From: Onthomorpha sp937906975
GTDB taxonomy: Bacteria; Bacteroidota; Bacteroidia; Bacteroidales; P3
Assembly (NCBI GenBank): GCA_045614605.1
Contig: JAZLDH010000005.1
Location: 67,061-131,060, forward strand
Length of the DNA stretch: 64,000 bases
Direction of reading: 5' to 3'
Made by a program: the position numbers and the translations under genes. The notes beneath the pieces were generated by a model that made no database searches, was not told the DNA's origin, and saw only the letters and a program-made list of their open reading frames with translations. Shown piece by piece: positions 1 to 8,944 of this stretch. How positions within the stretch are numbered: position 1 is the stretch's first letter; the number at the start of each line of letters is the position of its first letter.

Positions 1-2133
1 ATGGCTTTCGTACTTGGTTTTGGCGTTTGCTTTGCTAAACCTATGCCTACTCCAGACGAAGGTATGTGGTTGCCAATGTTTTTCAAGCAACTAAATCACG
101 CAGATATGCAAAAAATGGGCTTAAAGCTTACTGCAGAAGAGCTTTACAGCATTAACAACTCTTCTTTGAAAGATGCCATTGTTCAAATGGGCGATTTCTG
201 TACAGGAGAAATAGTTTCAGACAAAGGATTGATGTTTACAAACCACCATTGTGGCTATGACGCAATCGTTTCTCAATCAACTGTTGAACACGATTACCTA
301 AATAATGGATTCGTTTCGCAATCTTTTGAAGAAGAACTACCAATTCCGGGATTATATGTTTCATTCCTTGTAAGAATGGACGATGTTACAAAAGAAGTTC
401 TTGCAGAAAACATCAATACTCCTGAGAATGCAACAGAGGAAGCAATACAAAAAAACATTGTAACTTTGATTGAAAAGTATTCAGAAGGCGGAAAATACAA
501 AGTAGAAGTAAAACCATTCTTCCAAGGCTTAGAATACTATATGTTTATCTATGAAGTATTCAACGATGTTCGTCTTGTCTTTGCTCCACCTGCGTCAATC
601 GGAAAATATGGTGGCGATACAGACAACTGGATGTGGCCAAGACACACAGGAGACTTCTCTGTATTCAGAGTTTACGCAGACAAAAACAATCAACCTGCCG
701 AATACTCAAAAGATAACGTGCCTTACACTCCAAAACACTTTCTTCCAATCAGCATAAAAGGCGTTGAAAAAGGAGATTTCACTATGATATGGGGTTATCC
801 TGGCTCAACAGAAAGATATATGACCTCTTACGAAGTGGCAAACACTATAAACGTATCAGATCCAGCAGTAATAAAAGCAGGAGAAGCTCTTTTGCCGGTT
901 ATGAAGAAGATGATGGACACAGATAATGCGATAAACCTAAAATATGCTTCTGATTACGCAAGCTATATGAACCTTTGGAAAAACAAAAAAGGTGAGTTGA
1001 GAGGATTGAAACGCCTTGATGTTTACGGAAAGAAAAAAGCTATTGAAACACGTCTTGCAGAGTGGATAGCAAAAGATGCAGACAGACAAGCAAGATATGG
1101 AAATGTTTTATCAGACCTTGAATCGGCAAGCAAAGTTATTGCAAATGCTCCATCAACTCAATACTCTTGGTATGGAAATCTTGGACTTATGACATCAAAA
1201 ACAGCATTGACAGCATTCCGTTCTTTTATGTATGCCTCAATGATTGAAGGAGGTGTAGTGCCAGCGGAAAATGTTGATATGATGAAAGGAGTTGTTCTTG
1301 CTCAAATCGAGGATTTATTTGCTACAACTGACTTTGAAACAGAAAAAGAAATGTTTAAGGCATTAGCAAACTTACTTTTGACAGTACCAGGTGTGCAAGC
1401 AGATGGATTACTTCAAAAATACAAAGAAAATCCTGATGCTTTCGTAGATAAAGCCTTCGCAAAATCAGTTTTAACTAATAAAAAAGCATTTGAAAAATTT
1501 GCAAAGAAACCTAATATGAAAGTATTTGCAAAAGATAAAATAGCACATATTGCAATGCTTGCTTACTCTTTGATAACAGAAGCGCCAGATGAATTAGTTG
1601 TAGCAGAAGAAAAATTTGCAAAAGCTAATATGCTATTTATTGAAGCATTAAGAAAAATGGACCCAACATTAGTTCAATATCCTAATGCTAACTTTACAAT
1701 GCGTATGACTTACGGACAAGTTTTGGATTACTATCCTGCTGATGCTGTTCACTACGATTACGTAACTACAATGGAAGGATTGATGGAAAAAGAAGACGCT
1801 ACAAATCCGGAATTCATTGTTCCTGCAAAATTAAAAGAACTTTACGAAGCAAAAGACTATGGTCAATATGCAGATAAGAACGGAAAACTAATTGTAAACT
1901 TCCTTTCAAACAACGATATTACAGGAGGAAACTCAGGAAGCCCTATCTTGAATGCAGAAGGACACCTAATCGGACTTGCATTTGACGGAAACTGGGAAGC
2001 AATGAGCGGAGATATTGCATTTGAACCAGAATTGCAAAGAACAATCAACGTAGATGCAAGATACGTTCTTTTTGTTATGGACAAATTTGCAGGAGCTCAA
2101 AGATTGATAGATGAATTAAAAATAATTAAATAA
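1..2133 (+). CDS. S46 family dipeptidyl peptidase (DPP7-like), probably 5'-truncated
   Basis: Exported serine exopeptidase that releases dipeptides from oligopeptide N-termini in the periplasm. Family hallmarks are visible: His83 in TNHHCGYDAI, Asp218 in HTGDFS and Ser645 in GGNSGSP form the expected catalytic triad. The residue 18 after the serine is Gly663 (FDGNWE). In this family Gly here goes with hydrophobic P1 preference (DPP7), whereas Arg marks Asp/Glu-specific DPP11. The hydrophobic stretch before AKPMPTPDEG is a signal-peptide core without a basic n-region, so the true start probably lies just upstream of the window. Length (710 aa) is otherwise near full. FKBP gene follows after 11 nt, likely co-transcribed. 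Confidence 0.93.
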   Translation: MAFVLGFGVCFAKPMPTPDEGMWLPMFFKQLNHADMQKMGLKLTAEELYSINNSSLKDAIVQMGDFCTGEIVSDKGLMFTNHHCGYDAIVSQSTVEHDYLNNGFVSQSFEEELPIPGLYVSFLVRMDDVTKEVLAENINTPENATEEAIQKNIVTLIEKYSEGGKYKVEVKPFFQGLEYYMFIYEVFNDVRLVFAPPASIGKYGGDTDNWMWPRHTGDFSVFRVYADKNNQPAEYSKDNVPYTPKHFLPISIKGVEKGDFTMIWGYPGSTERYMTSYEVANTINVSDPAVIKAGEALLPVMKKMMDTDNAINLKYASDYASYMNLWKNKKGELRGLKRLDVYGKKKAIETRLAEWIAKDADRQARYGNVLSDLESASKVIANAPSTQYSWYGNLGLMTSKTALTAFRSFMYASMIEGGVVPAENVDMMKGVVLAQIEDLFATTDFETEKEMFKALANLLLTVPGVQADGLLQKYKENPDAFVDKAFAKSVLTNKKAFEKFAKKPNMKVFAKDKIAHIAMLAYSLITEAPDELVVAEEKFAKANMLFIEALRKMDPTLVQYPNANFTMRMTYGQVLDYYPADAVHYDYVTTMEGLMEKEDATNPEFIVPAKLKELYEAKDYGQYADKNGKLIVNFLSNNDITGGNSGSPILNAEGHLIGLAFDGNWEAMSGDIAFEPELQRTINVDARYVLFVMDKFAGAQRLIDELKIIK

Positions 2134-2144
2134 AGAATAAAAAA

Positions 2145-2765
2145 ATGAAACTAACAAACGACACACAAAAAGTAAGCTATATCATAGGAGAAGATATAGG
2201 ATTTTCATTCCAAAGAGAAGGATACGACATAGATATTGACGTTTTAGTTGAAGCATTAAAAGCAGCTGCAACAGGAAAAAGCGAAAACCTTTTGTCAGAA
2301 ACAGAAAAAAATGAAGTAATGCTTCGTTGGCAACAAGAAATGCAAGCAAAAAAACAAGCTCAAATGGCAGAACAAGGAAAGAAAGCAAGAGCTGAAGGAG
2401 CTGCATTCATGGAAGTAAACCGCAATAACCCAGGAGTATTTGAAACAAAGAGCGGATTACAATACCAAGTGATAAAAGGAGCAGAAGGAAGAAAGCCAGC
2501 AGCAACAGATACTGTACATGTACACTATCACGGAACGCTTTTAAACGGACAAGTATTTGATTCATCAGTAGAAAGAGGCGAGGCAATCTCATTCCCATTG
2601 AATCAAGTAATCGCAGGCTGGACAGAAGGAGTGCAACTTATGAGTATAGGAAGCAAATACAAATTCTTCATTCCTGCAGACCTTGCTTACGGCGACCAAG
2701 CAGTAGGAACAATTCCAGCAGGTAGCACATTGATATTTGAAGTAGAATTATTAGACATAAAATAA
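2145..2765 (+). CDS. FKBP-type peptidyl-prolyl cis-trans isomerase
   Basis: Catalyses cis-trans isomerisation of X-Pro bonds. Residues 1-95 form the helical FKBP_N dimerisation region, rich in Q/K/E. Residues about 100-206 are the FKBP fold, with VHVHYHGTLLNGQVFDSS, a G(W)TEGVQLM segment and the C-terminal IPAGSTLIFEVELL strand. No signal peptide is evident, so it is closer to cytoplasmic FklB than to periplasmic FkpA, although the domain order is the same. It lies 11 nt after the S46 peptidase and 5 nt before the phosphopantetheinyl transferase gene, suggesting an operon. Confidence 0.93.
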   Translation: MKLTNDTQKVSYIIGEDIGFSFQREGYDIDIDVLVEALKAAATGKSENLLSETEKNEVMLRWQQEMQAKKQAQMAEQGKKARAEGAAFMEVNRNNPGVFETKSGLQYQVIKGAEGRKPAATDTVHVHYHGTLLNGQVFDSSVERGEAISFPLNQVIAGWTEGVQLMSIGSKYKFFIPADLAYGDQAVGTIPAGSTLIFEVELLDIK

Positions 2766-2770
2766 TAAAA

Positions 2771-3313
2771 TTGGAATATTTTGTTTGCACGATAGAGGAA
2801 TGTGAAAAGGCGTTTGGTATTGACAAATCTTTATCTCGCCCCAAACAAATCTCGCTACTTGCAAAACAAAAACTACTTTCAATAATCAAAGAAAAAGGTT
2901 TGTCGTTCGATACCACCATAGCGGTGGAAGAGAAGGGCAAACCTTTCTTTTTATACAATAAAAACCTACATTTTTCCATTTCCCACACAAAATCACACAT
3001 AGCAATAGCCTTGCATGATAAACCAATAGGCATTGATATTGAAAACACAAGAAAATGTAACCTAAGTTTAGCAAAAAGATTCTTTCATCAAGAGGAATAC
3101 AACTACCTTTCCTCTCTGCCAAAAGAAGAACAAGACCACGCATTCACAAAAATATGGACACAAAAAGAAGCATACGTAAAATGCACAGGCGAAGGGATAG
3201 CCAATACCTTTAACACCTTTTCCGTAATTGCTAATTCTTTAACAATAGGCAGTCAATATAATATACAATATCAAGCAAAGGAATATCATCTTAGCCTTTG
3301 CTTTGAAGTATAA
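2771..3313 (+). CDS. 4'-phosphopantetheinyl transferase superfamily protein
   Basis: Transfers the phosphopantetheine arm of CoA to a carrier-protein serine. Signature residues are present: GIDIE at 87-91 (Mg-binding Asp89 and Glu91) and WTQKEAYVK at 129-137. At 180 aa it is a short Sfp-related enzyme. The reading frame begins with TTG at 2771, 5 nt after the FKBP stop codon. No upstream ATG in frame is compatible, so a TTG start within the operon is the best call. Substrate (AcpP or a secondary-metabolite carrier) cannot be told from the sequence. A 21-bp-period repeat array follows the stop codon. Confidence 0.85.
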   Translation: MEYFVCTIEECEKAFGIDKSLSRPKQISLLAKQKLLSIIKEKGLSFDTTIAVEEKGKPFFLYNKNLHFSISHTKSHIAIALHDKPIGIDIENTRKCNLSLAKRFFHQEEYNYLSSLPKEEQDHAFTKIWTQKEAYVKCTGEGIANTFNTFSVIANSLTIGSQYNIQYQAKEYHLSLCFEV

Positions 3314-3330
3314 GCAGTCTTAGTAAAATT

Positions 3331-3412
3331 TCTCTTAGCTTTATTTTTTTTTCTCTTAGCTTTTTTATTTTTTTTCTTAGCTTTATTTTTTTTTCTCTTA
3401 GACTTTTTTTGC
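3331..3412. repeat. 21-bp-period array, locus 1 (four CTTAG cores)
   Basis: The core CTTAG starts at 3334, 3355, 3376 and 3397, exactly 21 bp apart, with spacers made almost only of T and A. The unit reads approximately CTTAGCTTTATTTTTTTTCT. It sits between the transferase stop codon (3313) and the promoter of the lipoprotein pair. Further arrays with the same period are annotated elsewhere in the window. Confidence 0.85.
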
Positions 3413-3438
3413 AGTTGTTTTAAATGTTTATATTTTTG
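3408..3438 (+). promoter_or_regulatory. Bacteroidota-type promoter for the lipoprotein pair
   Basis: TTTG at 3408-3411, a 19-bp spacer, then TATTTTTG at 3431-3438 matches the TTTG / TAnnTTTG consensus. The ATG follows at 3461. The upstream TTTG sits at the very end of the 21-bp array. Confidence 0.75.
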
Positions 3439-3460
3439 CAAAAATATAAAGTTTACAGCA

Positions 3461-3892
3461 ATGAAAAACAGAATGTATTTTAAGATTTTTTTAGCAGGAG
3501 TTGTGTTTGTTTTGTTCTCTTGCTTTCAATGTGAACCTGATTTTGTAACTTTCTTGAAAATAAAAAACACTTCCTATGAGCAAGTCTATTTTATGGGATA
3601 CAAATATGGTGAGCCAAAATGTATGACAATAAAACAGGGAGAGCAAATAGAATATTGGGAAGACTCATGGTCTAAAAGTTTTCTTTCAATCCTTGCTCCA
3701 TACGATTCTTGCGTTGTAAAAAGAGATTGCGCACATGGAGAAGTGTTGAAAGTGTGGAGAAAAAATTATGATGTTAATTCTCTTGAACAAGAATTTTTCA
3801 GAGAAGACGATTGGGAACTTCATAAGGGAAAAGATACATGGGTGTATATTTTTGATATTTCAGATATTAATTTGGGATTAATGGAAAATTAA
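3461..3892 (+). CDS. putative lipoprotein, paralogue of the next gene
   Basis: Small exported lipoprotein of unknown function (143 aa). The N-terminus has a basic n-region, a hydrophobic core and a lipobox ending FVLFSC, so Cys21 is the likely lipidated residue. The central segment PYDSCVVKRDCAHGEVLKVW aligns with EYDSCVVRLNDAQGEIVKIW in the neighbouring gene, so the two are diverged tandem duplicates. Both have further cysteines in the mature part. A good promoter lies directly upstream, and the next gene begins 11 nt after the stop. Confidence 0.75.
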   Translation: MKNRMYFKIFLAGVVFVLFSCFQCEPDFVTFLKIKNTSYEQVYFMGYKYGEPKCMTIKQGEQIEYWEDSWSKSFLSILAPYDSCVVKRDCAHGEVLKVWRKNYDVNSLEQEFFREDDWELHKGKDTWVYIFDISDINLGLMEN

Positions 3893-3903
3893 AAGCTTTG
3901 TCT

Positions 3904-4359
3904 ATGAAAAAATTAAAGTTTTTATTTCTTGCCTTATCTTTATCTATGTTTTTTTCGTGTATAGATAGGGAAGAGTATTTAGATGAGATGATTTATAATG
4001 TGAAAAATTATACTGCTTCAACTCTGCACGTTTCTCTTTTAAGTGGCTATGAGTATAATTATAGGGAAGCTATAGTTTATCCTGGGCATACAGCATTTTT
4101 GCATTCTGCTTTTAGTTATAATAATCCTTGTTTCGGATTTGATGAAGGATTATTTGAATATGATTCTTGTGTTGTAAGATTAAACGATGCGCAAGGAGAG
4201 ATTGTGAAAATTTGGACAAAGGAAGAGAGTTGCTCTCAGGATAGAAATTTCTTTAAACAAAGTTTGTGGCAATCCAAACGCATTGATATATATTCTATCT
4301 CAACAGAATTTACATTTACTTTAAAAGAAGAAGATTTTATAGTTAATTCTAATAATTAA
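3904..4359 (+). CDS. putative lipoprotein, paralogue of the previous gene
   Basis: Lipoprotein of unknown function (151 aa). MKKLKFLFLALSLSMFFSC gives a clear type II signal peptide, with Cys19 as lipid anchor. I chose the ATG at 3904, although an in-frame TTG two codons earlier (3898) could also be used. It shares the YDSCVV..(A)xGE(I/V)(V/L)K(I/V)W block with the upstream gene. After its stop there is no obvious terminator before the RhuM gene, which seems to have its own weak promoter at about 4409. Confidence 0.72.
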   Translation: MKKLKFLFLALSLSMFFSCIDREEYLDEMIYNVKNYTASTLHVSLLSGYEYNYREAIVYPGHTAFLHSAFSYNNPCFGFDEGLFEYDSCVVRLNDAQGEIVKIWTKEESCSQDRNFFKQSLWQSKRIDIYSISTEFTFTLKEEDFIVNSNN

Positions 4360-4435
4360 AAAAAGGAGATTTTCAAGACTGAAAGTAGGTTTTATAATTT
4401 ATTTTTTGTATCTTCGAAAAACAATCATAGAAATT

Positions 4436-5431
4436 ATGTTACAAGAAATACAATTCATTTTATATAATCTACCTAATGAAGATGCAAATGTACAAGTAAT
4501 TGTCAGAGATGAAACACTTTGGTGTACGCAAAAGGCAATGGCAAAACTTTTTGGGGTAGATAGAACAGTGATTTCAAAACATCTTAAAAATATATTTGAA
4601 TCTCTTGAATTAGAACAAGATTCAGTATGTGCAAAATTTGCACATACTGCTGAAGATGGTAAGGTTTATAATACTCAATTTTATTCTCTTGATGTTATTA
4701 TCTCTGTTGGTTATCGTGTAAACTCAGTTAAAGCTACTAATTTTAGGATTTGGGCAACAAAGGTATTGAAAGAGTTTATTCAAAAAGGGTTTGCTCTTGA
4801 TGATGAACGATTAAAACAAGGTAAAACTACTTTTGGAGTAGATTATTTCCAAGAGTTGCTCGAAAGAATACGTTCTATTAGAGCGAGTGAACGAAGAATA
4901 TGGCAAAAAATTACAGATATATATGCTGAATGTAGTGTTGATTATGATAAAAATGCGATTACTACAAAGGATTTTTATGCTATGATTCAAAATCGTTTTC
5001 ATTATGCTATTACAGGTCAAACAGCTGCTGAGATTGTTTATTACAATGCTGATCATAATAAAGAGAATATGGGCTTGACTACATGGAAAAATTCTCCGAA
5101 TGGGCGTATATTGAAATCTGATGTAACAATTGCAAAAAATTATCTTCAAGAGAAAGAAATTAAAAGCTTAGAACGTGCAGTATCTGCTTATTTTGATTAT
5201 ATAGAAAGTCTTATTGAACGTCAAAATGTTTTCAATATGGAACAATTTGCCGAAAGTGTTAATAAGTTTTTGGCGTTTATGGATTATAGGATTTTGCCTG
5301 ATAAAGGGAATGTTTCAGCTGAGCAAGCAAAAATTAAAGCAGAACAAGAGTATGATATATTTAATAAAACACAAATAATAAATTCGGATTTTGATATACA
5401 GCTAAAAAGGTTTTTAAACGAGATAGATTGA
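4436..5431 (+). CDS. RhuM-family protein
   Basis: Matches the virulence-associated RhuM family (331 aa), whose biochemical role is not settled and which occurs mostly on genomic islands. Features seen are the N-terminal LWCTQKAMAKLFGVDRTVISKHL, which looks like a DNA-binding helix-turn-helix, then RIWATKVLKEFIQKG, and a C-terminal helical region. The start is set to the ATG at 4436 (MLQEIQF). An upstream in-frame TTG at 4406 overlaps a promoter-like TATCTTCG (4409-4416). It stands alone between the lipoproteins and a bidirectional terminator. No restriction-modification or mobile genes flank it here. Confidence 0.82.
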   Translation: MLQEIQFILYNLPNEDANVQVIVRDETLWCTQKAMAKLFGVDRTVISKHLKNIFESLELEQDSVCAKFAHTAEDGKVYNTQFYSLDVIISVGYRVNSVKATNFRIWATKVLKEFIQKGFALDDERLKQGKTTFGVDYFQELLERIRSIRASERRIWQKITDIYAECSVDYDKNAITTKDFYAMIQNRFHYAITGQTAAEIVYYNADHNKENMGLTTWKNSPNGRILKSDVTIAKNYLQEKEIKSLERAVSAYFDYIESLIERQNVFNMEQFAESVNKFLAFMDYRILPDKGNVSAEQAKIKAEQEYDIFNKTQIINSDFDIQLKRFLNEID

Positions 5432-5440
5432 GTTTATATT

Positions 5441-5473
5441 AAAAGAGCAACGTTATCATAACGTTGCTCTTTT
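5441..5473. terminator. bidirectional rho-independent terminator
   Basis: A perfect 16-bp inverted repeat (5441-5456 and 5458-5473) with a one-base centre; its arms begin and end in A4/T4. It lies between the converging RhuM gene and the efflux operon, so it can end transcription from both sides. Confidence 0.88.
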
Positions 5474-5486
5474 CCTTTTATCTTTG

Positions 5487-5777
5487 TTATACGTCTATTG
5501 TTTCCCAAAAGAATATTCTTAAACCTTGTTCTGGTGCTGAGTTGTCTAAGGCTTGTATTCTTTTTTTAAGGATAGGGGCGATGTTGTCATCGACTATGCA
5601 AAGTGTTGCCATGTTTTTTGCAGGCCAAGCGTGAGAACCTAAGTGTGGTTCTCCCGTTTTTGAGCCTCTTCCTTGTATATCTTGCCAGCGTGTGTATCCT
5701 CTGATGGATAATTGATGTAAAATGTTTTCTACATCTTGCACATGGGCTTGGTTATATGCTATAAATGCTGCTTTCAT
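5487..5777 (-). CDS. PII-like small protein linked to the RND pump
   Basis: A 96-aa protein beginning MKAAFIAYNQAH with a central TRWQDIQGRGSKTGEPHLG segment. The length, the alpha/beta pattern and the Gly-rich T-loop-like centre resemble PII-like proteins of the DUF3240 type that are encoded next to RND metal-efflux pumps. I recall close relatives in Porphyromonas and Bacteroides at the same position after an AcrB-type gene. It starts only 4 nt after the pump stop codon, so it is the last gene of the efflux operon. A role in sensing a pump substrate or a nucleotide is inference from context. Confidence 0.6.
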   Translation of the reverse strand: MKAAFIAYNQAHVQDVENILHQLSIRGYTRWQDIQGRGSKTGEPHLGSHAWPAKNMATLCIVDDNIAPILKKRIQALDNSAPEQGLRIFFWETIDV

Positions 5778-5781
5778 CTTA

Positions 5782-8700
5782 TTATTCTTTTACTGTTCTA
5801 CGACTTAAATGTAATGAGTGTTTCTTTCTGTAAGATTTTACTTCTCTTGATGCAAACCAACCATAGACTGTTGGAATGATTACAAGGGTTACAAGTGTGG
5901 AAACGGTCAATCCTCCTACGATTGCTATACCCATTGGTTGCCAAAGTTCACTTCCTTCTCCAATTCCCATAGCCATAGGCACCATACCAAGGATTGTGGT
6001 TGCCGAAGTCATAAGTACAGGACGTAGTCTTGATTTTCCTCCTGATATAATGGCTTGGCTGATTCCCATTCCTCTTTCTCGGTTAAGGTTTATGTAGTCC
6101 ACAAGTACGATACCGTTCTTTACAACTATACCTACAAGCATTACGCCTCCGATTAAAGACATTAGGTTAAGTGTTTCGCCTGTCATGAATAGTGAAAGTA
6201 TCAATCCTACGAATGCAAACGGAACTGAGAACATTATAATGAATGGATAGCGTAGTGATTCAAACTGTGCTGCCATTACGATATAGACTAACAATAGGAT
6301 TAGGACTAATAGTAATCCCATATCGCCAAAGGATTCTTGTTGGTCTTCAAATGAACCTCCTATTTGCGTTCCTATTTCTACTGGAATGTCCATTTTGTCA
6401 AGTTCGCTTTGTATGCTTGCTACTGCAACGTCAAGAGTTGTTCCGTAAAGTGTTGCTGTTACTTTTACGATTCTTTCTCTGTCTTGACGTTTTATTGATG
6501 GTGGTGATTGTCTTTCTACAACTTGTGCTACTTCGCTTAGTCTTATTGCTTTTCCTTGTGTGTTGTAGATTAAGATGTTTTCAATATCTTCTATTGATTG
6601 ACGGTGTGCTCTGTCGTTTCTTATCTTAATTTTGTATTCTTCTCCGTCTTCACGGAAAATTGATGCAGTCATACCGTTCATTCTGTTACGAACATAGGTA
6701 GATGCTGTAGCAACGTTCAATCCGTTCAAAGCAAGTTTTTCTCTATCGAACTCTATTTGGAATTGAGGTTTGTAGTCTTCTCTGTCGATTCTTACGTCCT
6801 TTAATCCTTCTATGTTTTCCATAGAGTGTTTTACGTCTTCGGCAATTTTTTCTGTTACTGCAAAGTCGTAACCAAAGATTTCAACATCGATTGTACTACC
6901 AGATGTCATTCCGCCACCGCCACCTGCTGATACGTTAAACTTGTTTACTTCTGTGTAAGAGCCGATTTCTTTTCTTAATTGTTCGGCTACTGCAAACATA
7001 TCTCTGTCTCTTTCTTCTAAGTCTTTAAGTCTAAGACGGAATGATATGTAGTTACTTCCAGAAGCATTCATCATTGCAAATGAGTTGTTGTCATCATCTG
7101 ATGGTGTGCCGACTGTGTATGTGAATGATTTCTTTTCTGGTACTTTTTCTGCTATTGCTTTTTCTAAACGTACTGCTATTTCTTTTGCTCTCTCTACATT
7201 GGCTCCCGAAGGTAGTTCTATACTTCCTGTTATCTGTCCGTTGTCCGAAGCTGGTATGAACTCTGTTCCTAAACGTGTTGCCATAACTATTGAAATCACA
7301 AAGATTGCAATAGCGATTATAACAGTAATTCCTTTATGACGTACTGCCCATGTTAGAAGTCTTTCATAAGCATTGTCAAGTTTGTCTAATCCTCTTTTTA
7401 TTGGAGTGTATATTGTTTTGAATACTTTGTTGTGTTTTTTGTCTTTTTCTCTCTTTAAAAGCAATGAACACATCATTGGAGTAAGTGTAAGGGCTGATGC
7501 AGTAGATACTATCATTATGATACAAATCATCCATCCTAATTGCTTGAACATTATACCTGCCATTCCACCCATCATTGTGAATGGGAAGAATACCGCAAGC
7601 AATGTAAGGGTTGTGGCAATTACGGCAACGGCTACTTCATTTGTTCCGTAAATTGATGCTTCTTTTGGTTTACTTCCGCGTTCTATGTGTGTGGTTACGT
7701 TTTCCAAAACAACGATTGCGTCATCGACCACCATACCTAAGGCAATGGAGAGGGCAGACATTGATATGATGTTGATAGTGTTACCTGTTATTAAAAGATA
7801 TATGAAAGATGCGATAAGGGCAACAGGAATTGTTACCATAATGATAATGGTTGCTCTCCATTCTCCAAGGAAGAATAAAACAACTATTACAACGAATAAA
7901 CAAGCAAGCACAAAGGTTTCAACCAATGAACTGATTGAGTTTTCGATGTTGTCAGTTGTATTCATCACTTCTTCTAAATGAATATCTTTTGGAAGGTTCT
8001 TTTGGATTTGAGGAAGTTCTGCTCTGATTTTTTTCATAACTTCCACAGAGTTTGCACCTGTTTGTTTTTGGATTACTATGGTTGCTCCTTTTACTCCATT
8101 AACATAACTTTCTTGTGCTTTTTCTTGGATTGTGTCGCTAACGTATGCAACGTCTCTTAAAAAGATATTTTTTCCGCCATAGTTAGCTACAACTATGTTG
8201 TTTAAGAGTTCGCTTTCTTTTATTTCACCTTCTATACGTAAAGAATAGGTTTCGCTTCCTACGTCAATGTTTCCTCCTGGTGTGTTTACGTTTTCTGTTG
8301 CAACGGCTGAGCCTATTTGTTCTACTGTAAGGTTGTAGGCTTCTAATTTATTAGGATCGCAATTTACTACTATCTCTCTTTGTGGTGCTCCTGAGATTGA
8401 CACTGAACCAACTCCGTTAATTCTATTCAAAGGATTAGCAACAGCATCGTCTAATATCTTATAAAGAGCAGCAGTGCTTTCATGTGAAGTCGCAGACAAG
8501 ATTGCAATCGGCATCATGTCGGTAGAAATTTTGAGAATCATAGGATTAGAACAGCCATCTGGTAAGGCTTGTTTTACTAACTCTATTTTATCTCGCATAT
8601 CGTTTACTGCGTCATCTATATCTATACCCCAATTAAATTCACAACCGATAATTGCTGTGTTTTCTTTTGAGGTGGAGGTAAGTTCTTTTAAATCGCTGAC

Positions 8701-8919
8701 TGTACTCAAAGCACTCTCCATTACTTTCGTTACGTTGTTTTCAACGTCTTCGGCACTTGCTCCTGGATATGATACAATTACATACGCCTGATTCATTTCT
8801 ATTTCAGGCATTTGGTCAATGGAAAGTTTGCTTAATGAAAATAAGCCTAAAACTATTATCGCTACGAATATAAGCGAAGTGGTTATTGGCCTTTTAACCG
8901 AGGTTTCGTATATTTTCAT
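5782..8919 (-). CDS. RND efflux pump inner-membrane subunit (AcrB/HAE1-like)
   Basis: Proton-driven trimeric exporter of hydrophobic or cationic compounds through the periplasm (1045 aa, the usual length). The two acidic residues of TM4 are present as Asp399-Asp400 in GMVVDDAIVVLEN, which argues for proton relay and an HAE1-type drug pump rather than the heavy-metal CusA type. The twofold repeat (two sets of TM segments and porter domains) is intact, and YPGASAEDVE is at the expected N-terminal place. It is the third gene of an operon: outer membrane factor, adaptor, pump, PII-like protein. Substrate is unknown. Confidence 0.96.
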   Translation of the reverse strand: MKIYETSVKRPITTSLIFVAIIVLGLFSLSKLSIDQMPEIEMNQAYVIVSYPGASAEDVENNVTKVMESALSTVSDLKELTSTSKENTAIIGCEFNWGIDIDDAVNDMRDKIELVKQALPDGCSNPMILKISTDMMPIAILSATSHESTAALYKILDDAVANPLNRINGVGSVSISGAPQREIVVNCDPNKLEAYNLTVEQIGSAVATENVNTPGGNIDVGSETYSLRIEGEIKESELLNNIVVANYGGKNIFLRDVAYVSDTIQEKAQESYVNGVKGATIVIQKQTGANSVEVMKKIRAELPQIQKNLPKDIHLEEVMNTTDNIENSISSLVETFVLACLFVVIVVLFFLGEWRATIIIMVTIPVALIASFIYLLITGNTINIISMSALSIALGMVVDDAIVVLENVTTHIERGSKPKEASIYGTNEVAVAVIATTLTLLAVFFPFTMMGGMAGIMFKQLGWMICIIMIVSTASALTLTPMMCSLLLKREKDKKHNKVFKTIYTPIKRGLDKLDNAYERLLTWAVRHKGITVIIAIAIFVISIVMATRLGTEFIPASDNGQITGSIELPSGANVERAKEIAVRLEKAIAEKVPEKKSFTYTVGTPSDDDNNSFAMMNASGSNYISFRLRLKDLEERDRDMFAVAEQLRKEIGSYTEVNKFNVSAGGGGGMTSGSTIDVEIFGYDFAVTEKIAEDVKHSMENIEGLKDVRIDREDYKPQFQIEFDREKLALNGLNVATASTYVRNRMNGMTASIFREDGEEYKIKIRNDRAHRQSIEDIENILIYNTQGKAIRLSEVAQVVERQSPPSIKRQDRERIVKVTATLYGTTLDVAVASIQSELDKMDIPVEIGTQIGGSFEDQQESFGDMGLLLVLILLLVYIVMAAQFESLRYPFIIMFSVPFAFVGLILSLFMTGETLNLMSLIGGVMLVGIVVKNGIVLVDYINLNRERGMGISQAIISGGKSRLRPVLMTSATTILGMVPMAMGIGEGSELWQPMGIAIVGGLTVSTLVTLVIIPTVYGWFASREVKSYRKKHSLHLSRRTVKE

Positions 8920-8944
8920 GTTGTTTTCTTTTTGTTTTAGTGTT

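Noticed and set aside
3331..3412. Possible CRISPR array, because of evenly spaced repeats
   Set aside because: Only a five-base core is conserved, the period is 21 bp, the spacers are near-identical A/T tracts, and no cas genes are present.
4406..4435. TTG start giving a longer RhuM protein
   Set aside because: It would begin before or within the promoter-like box at 4409; ATG 4436 fits the family N-terminus.
7085..7981. Three consecutive + strand frames opposite the RND pump gene
   Set aside because: They are shadows of a long conserved gene; their hydrophobic look comes from the complement of TM-coding DNA.
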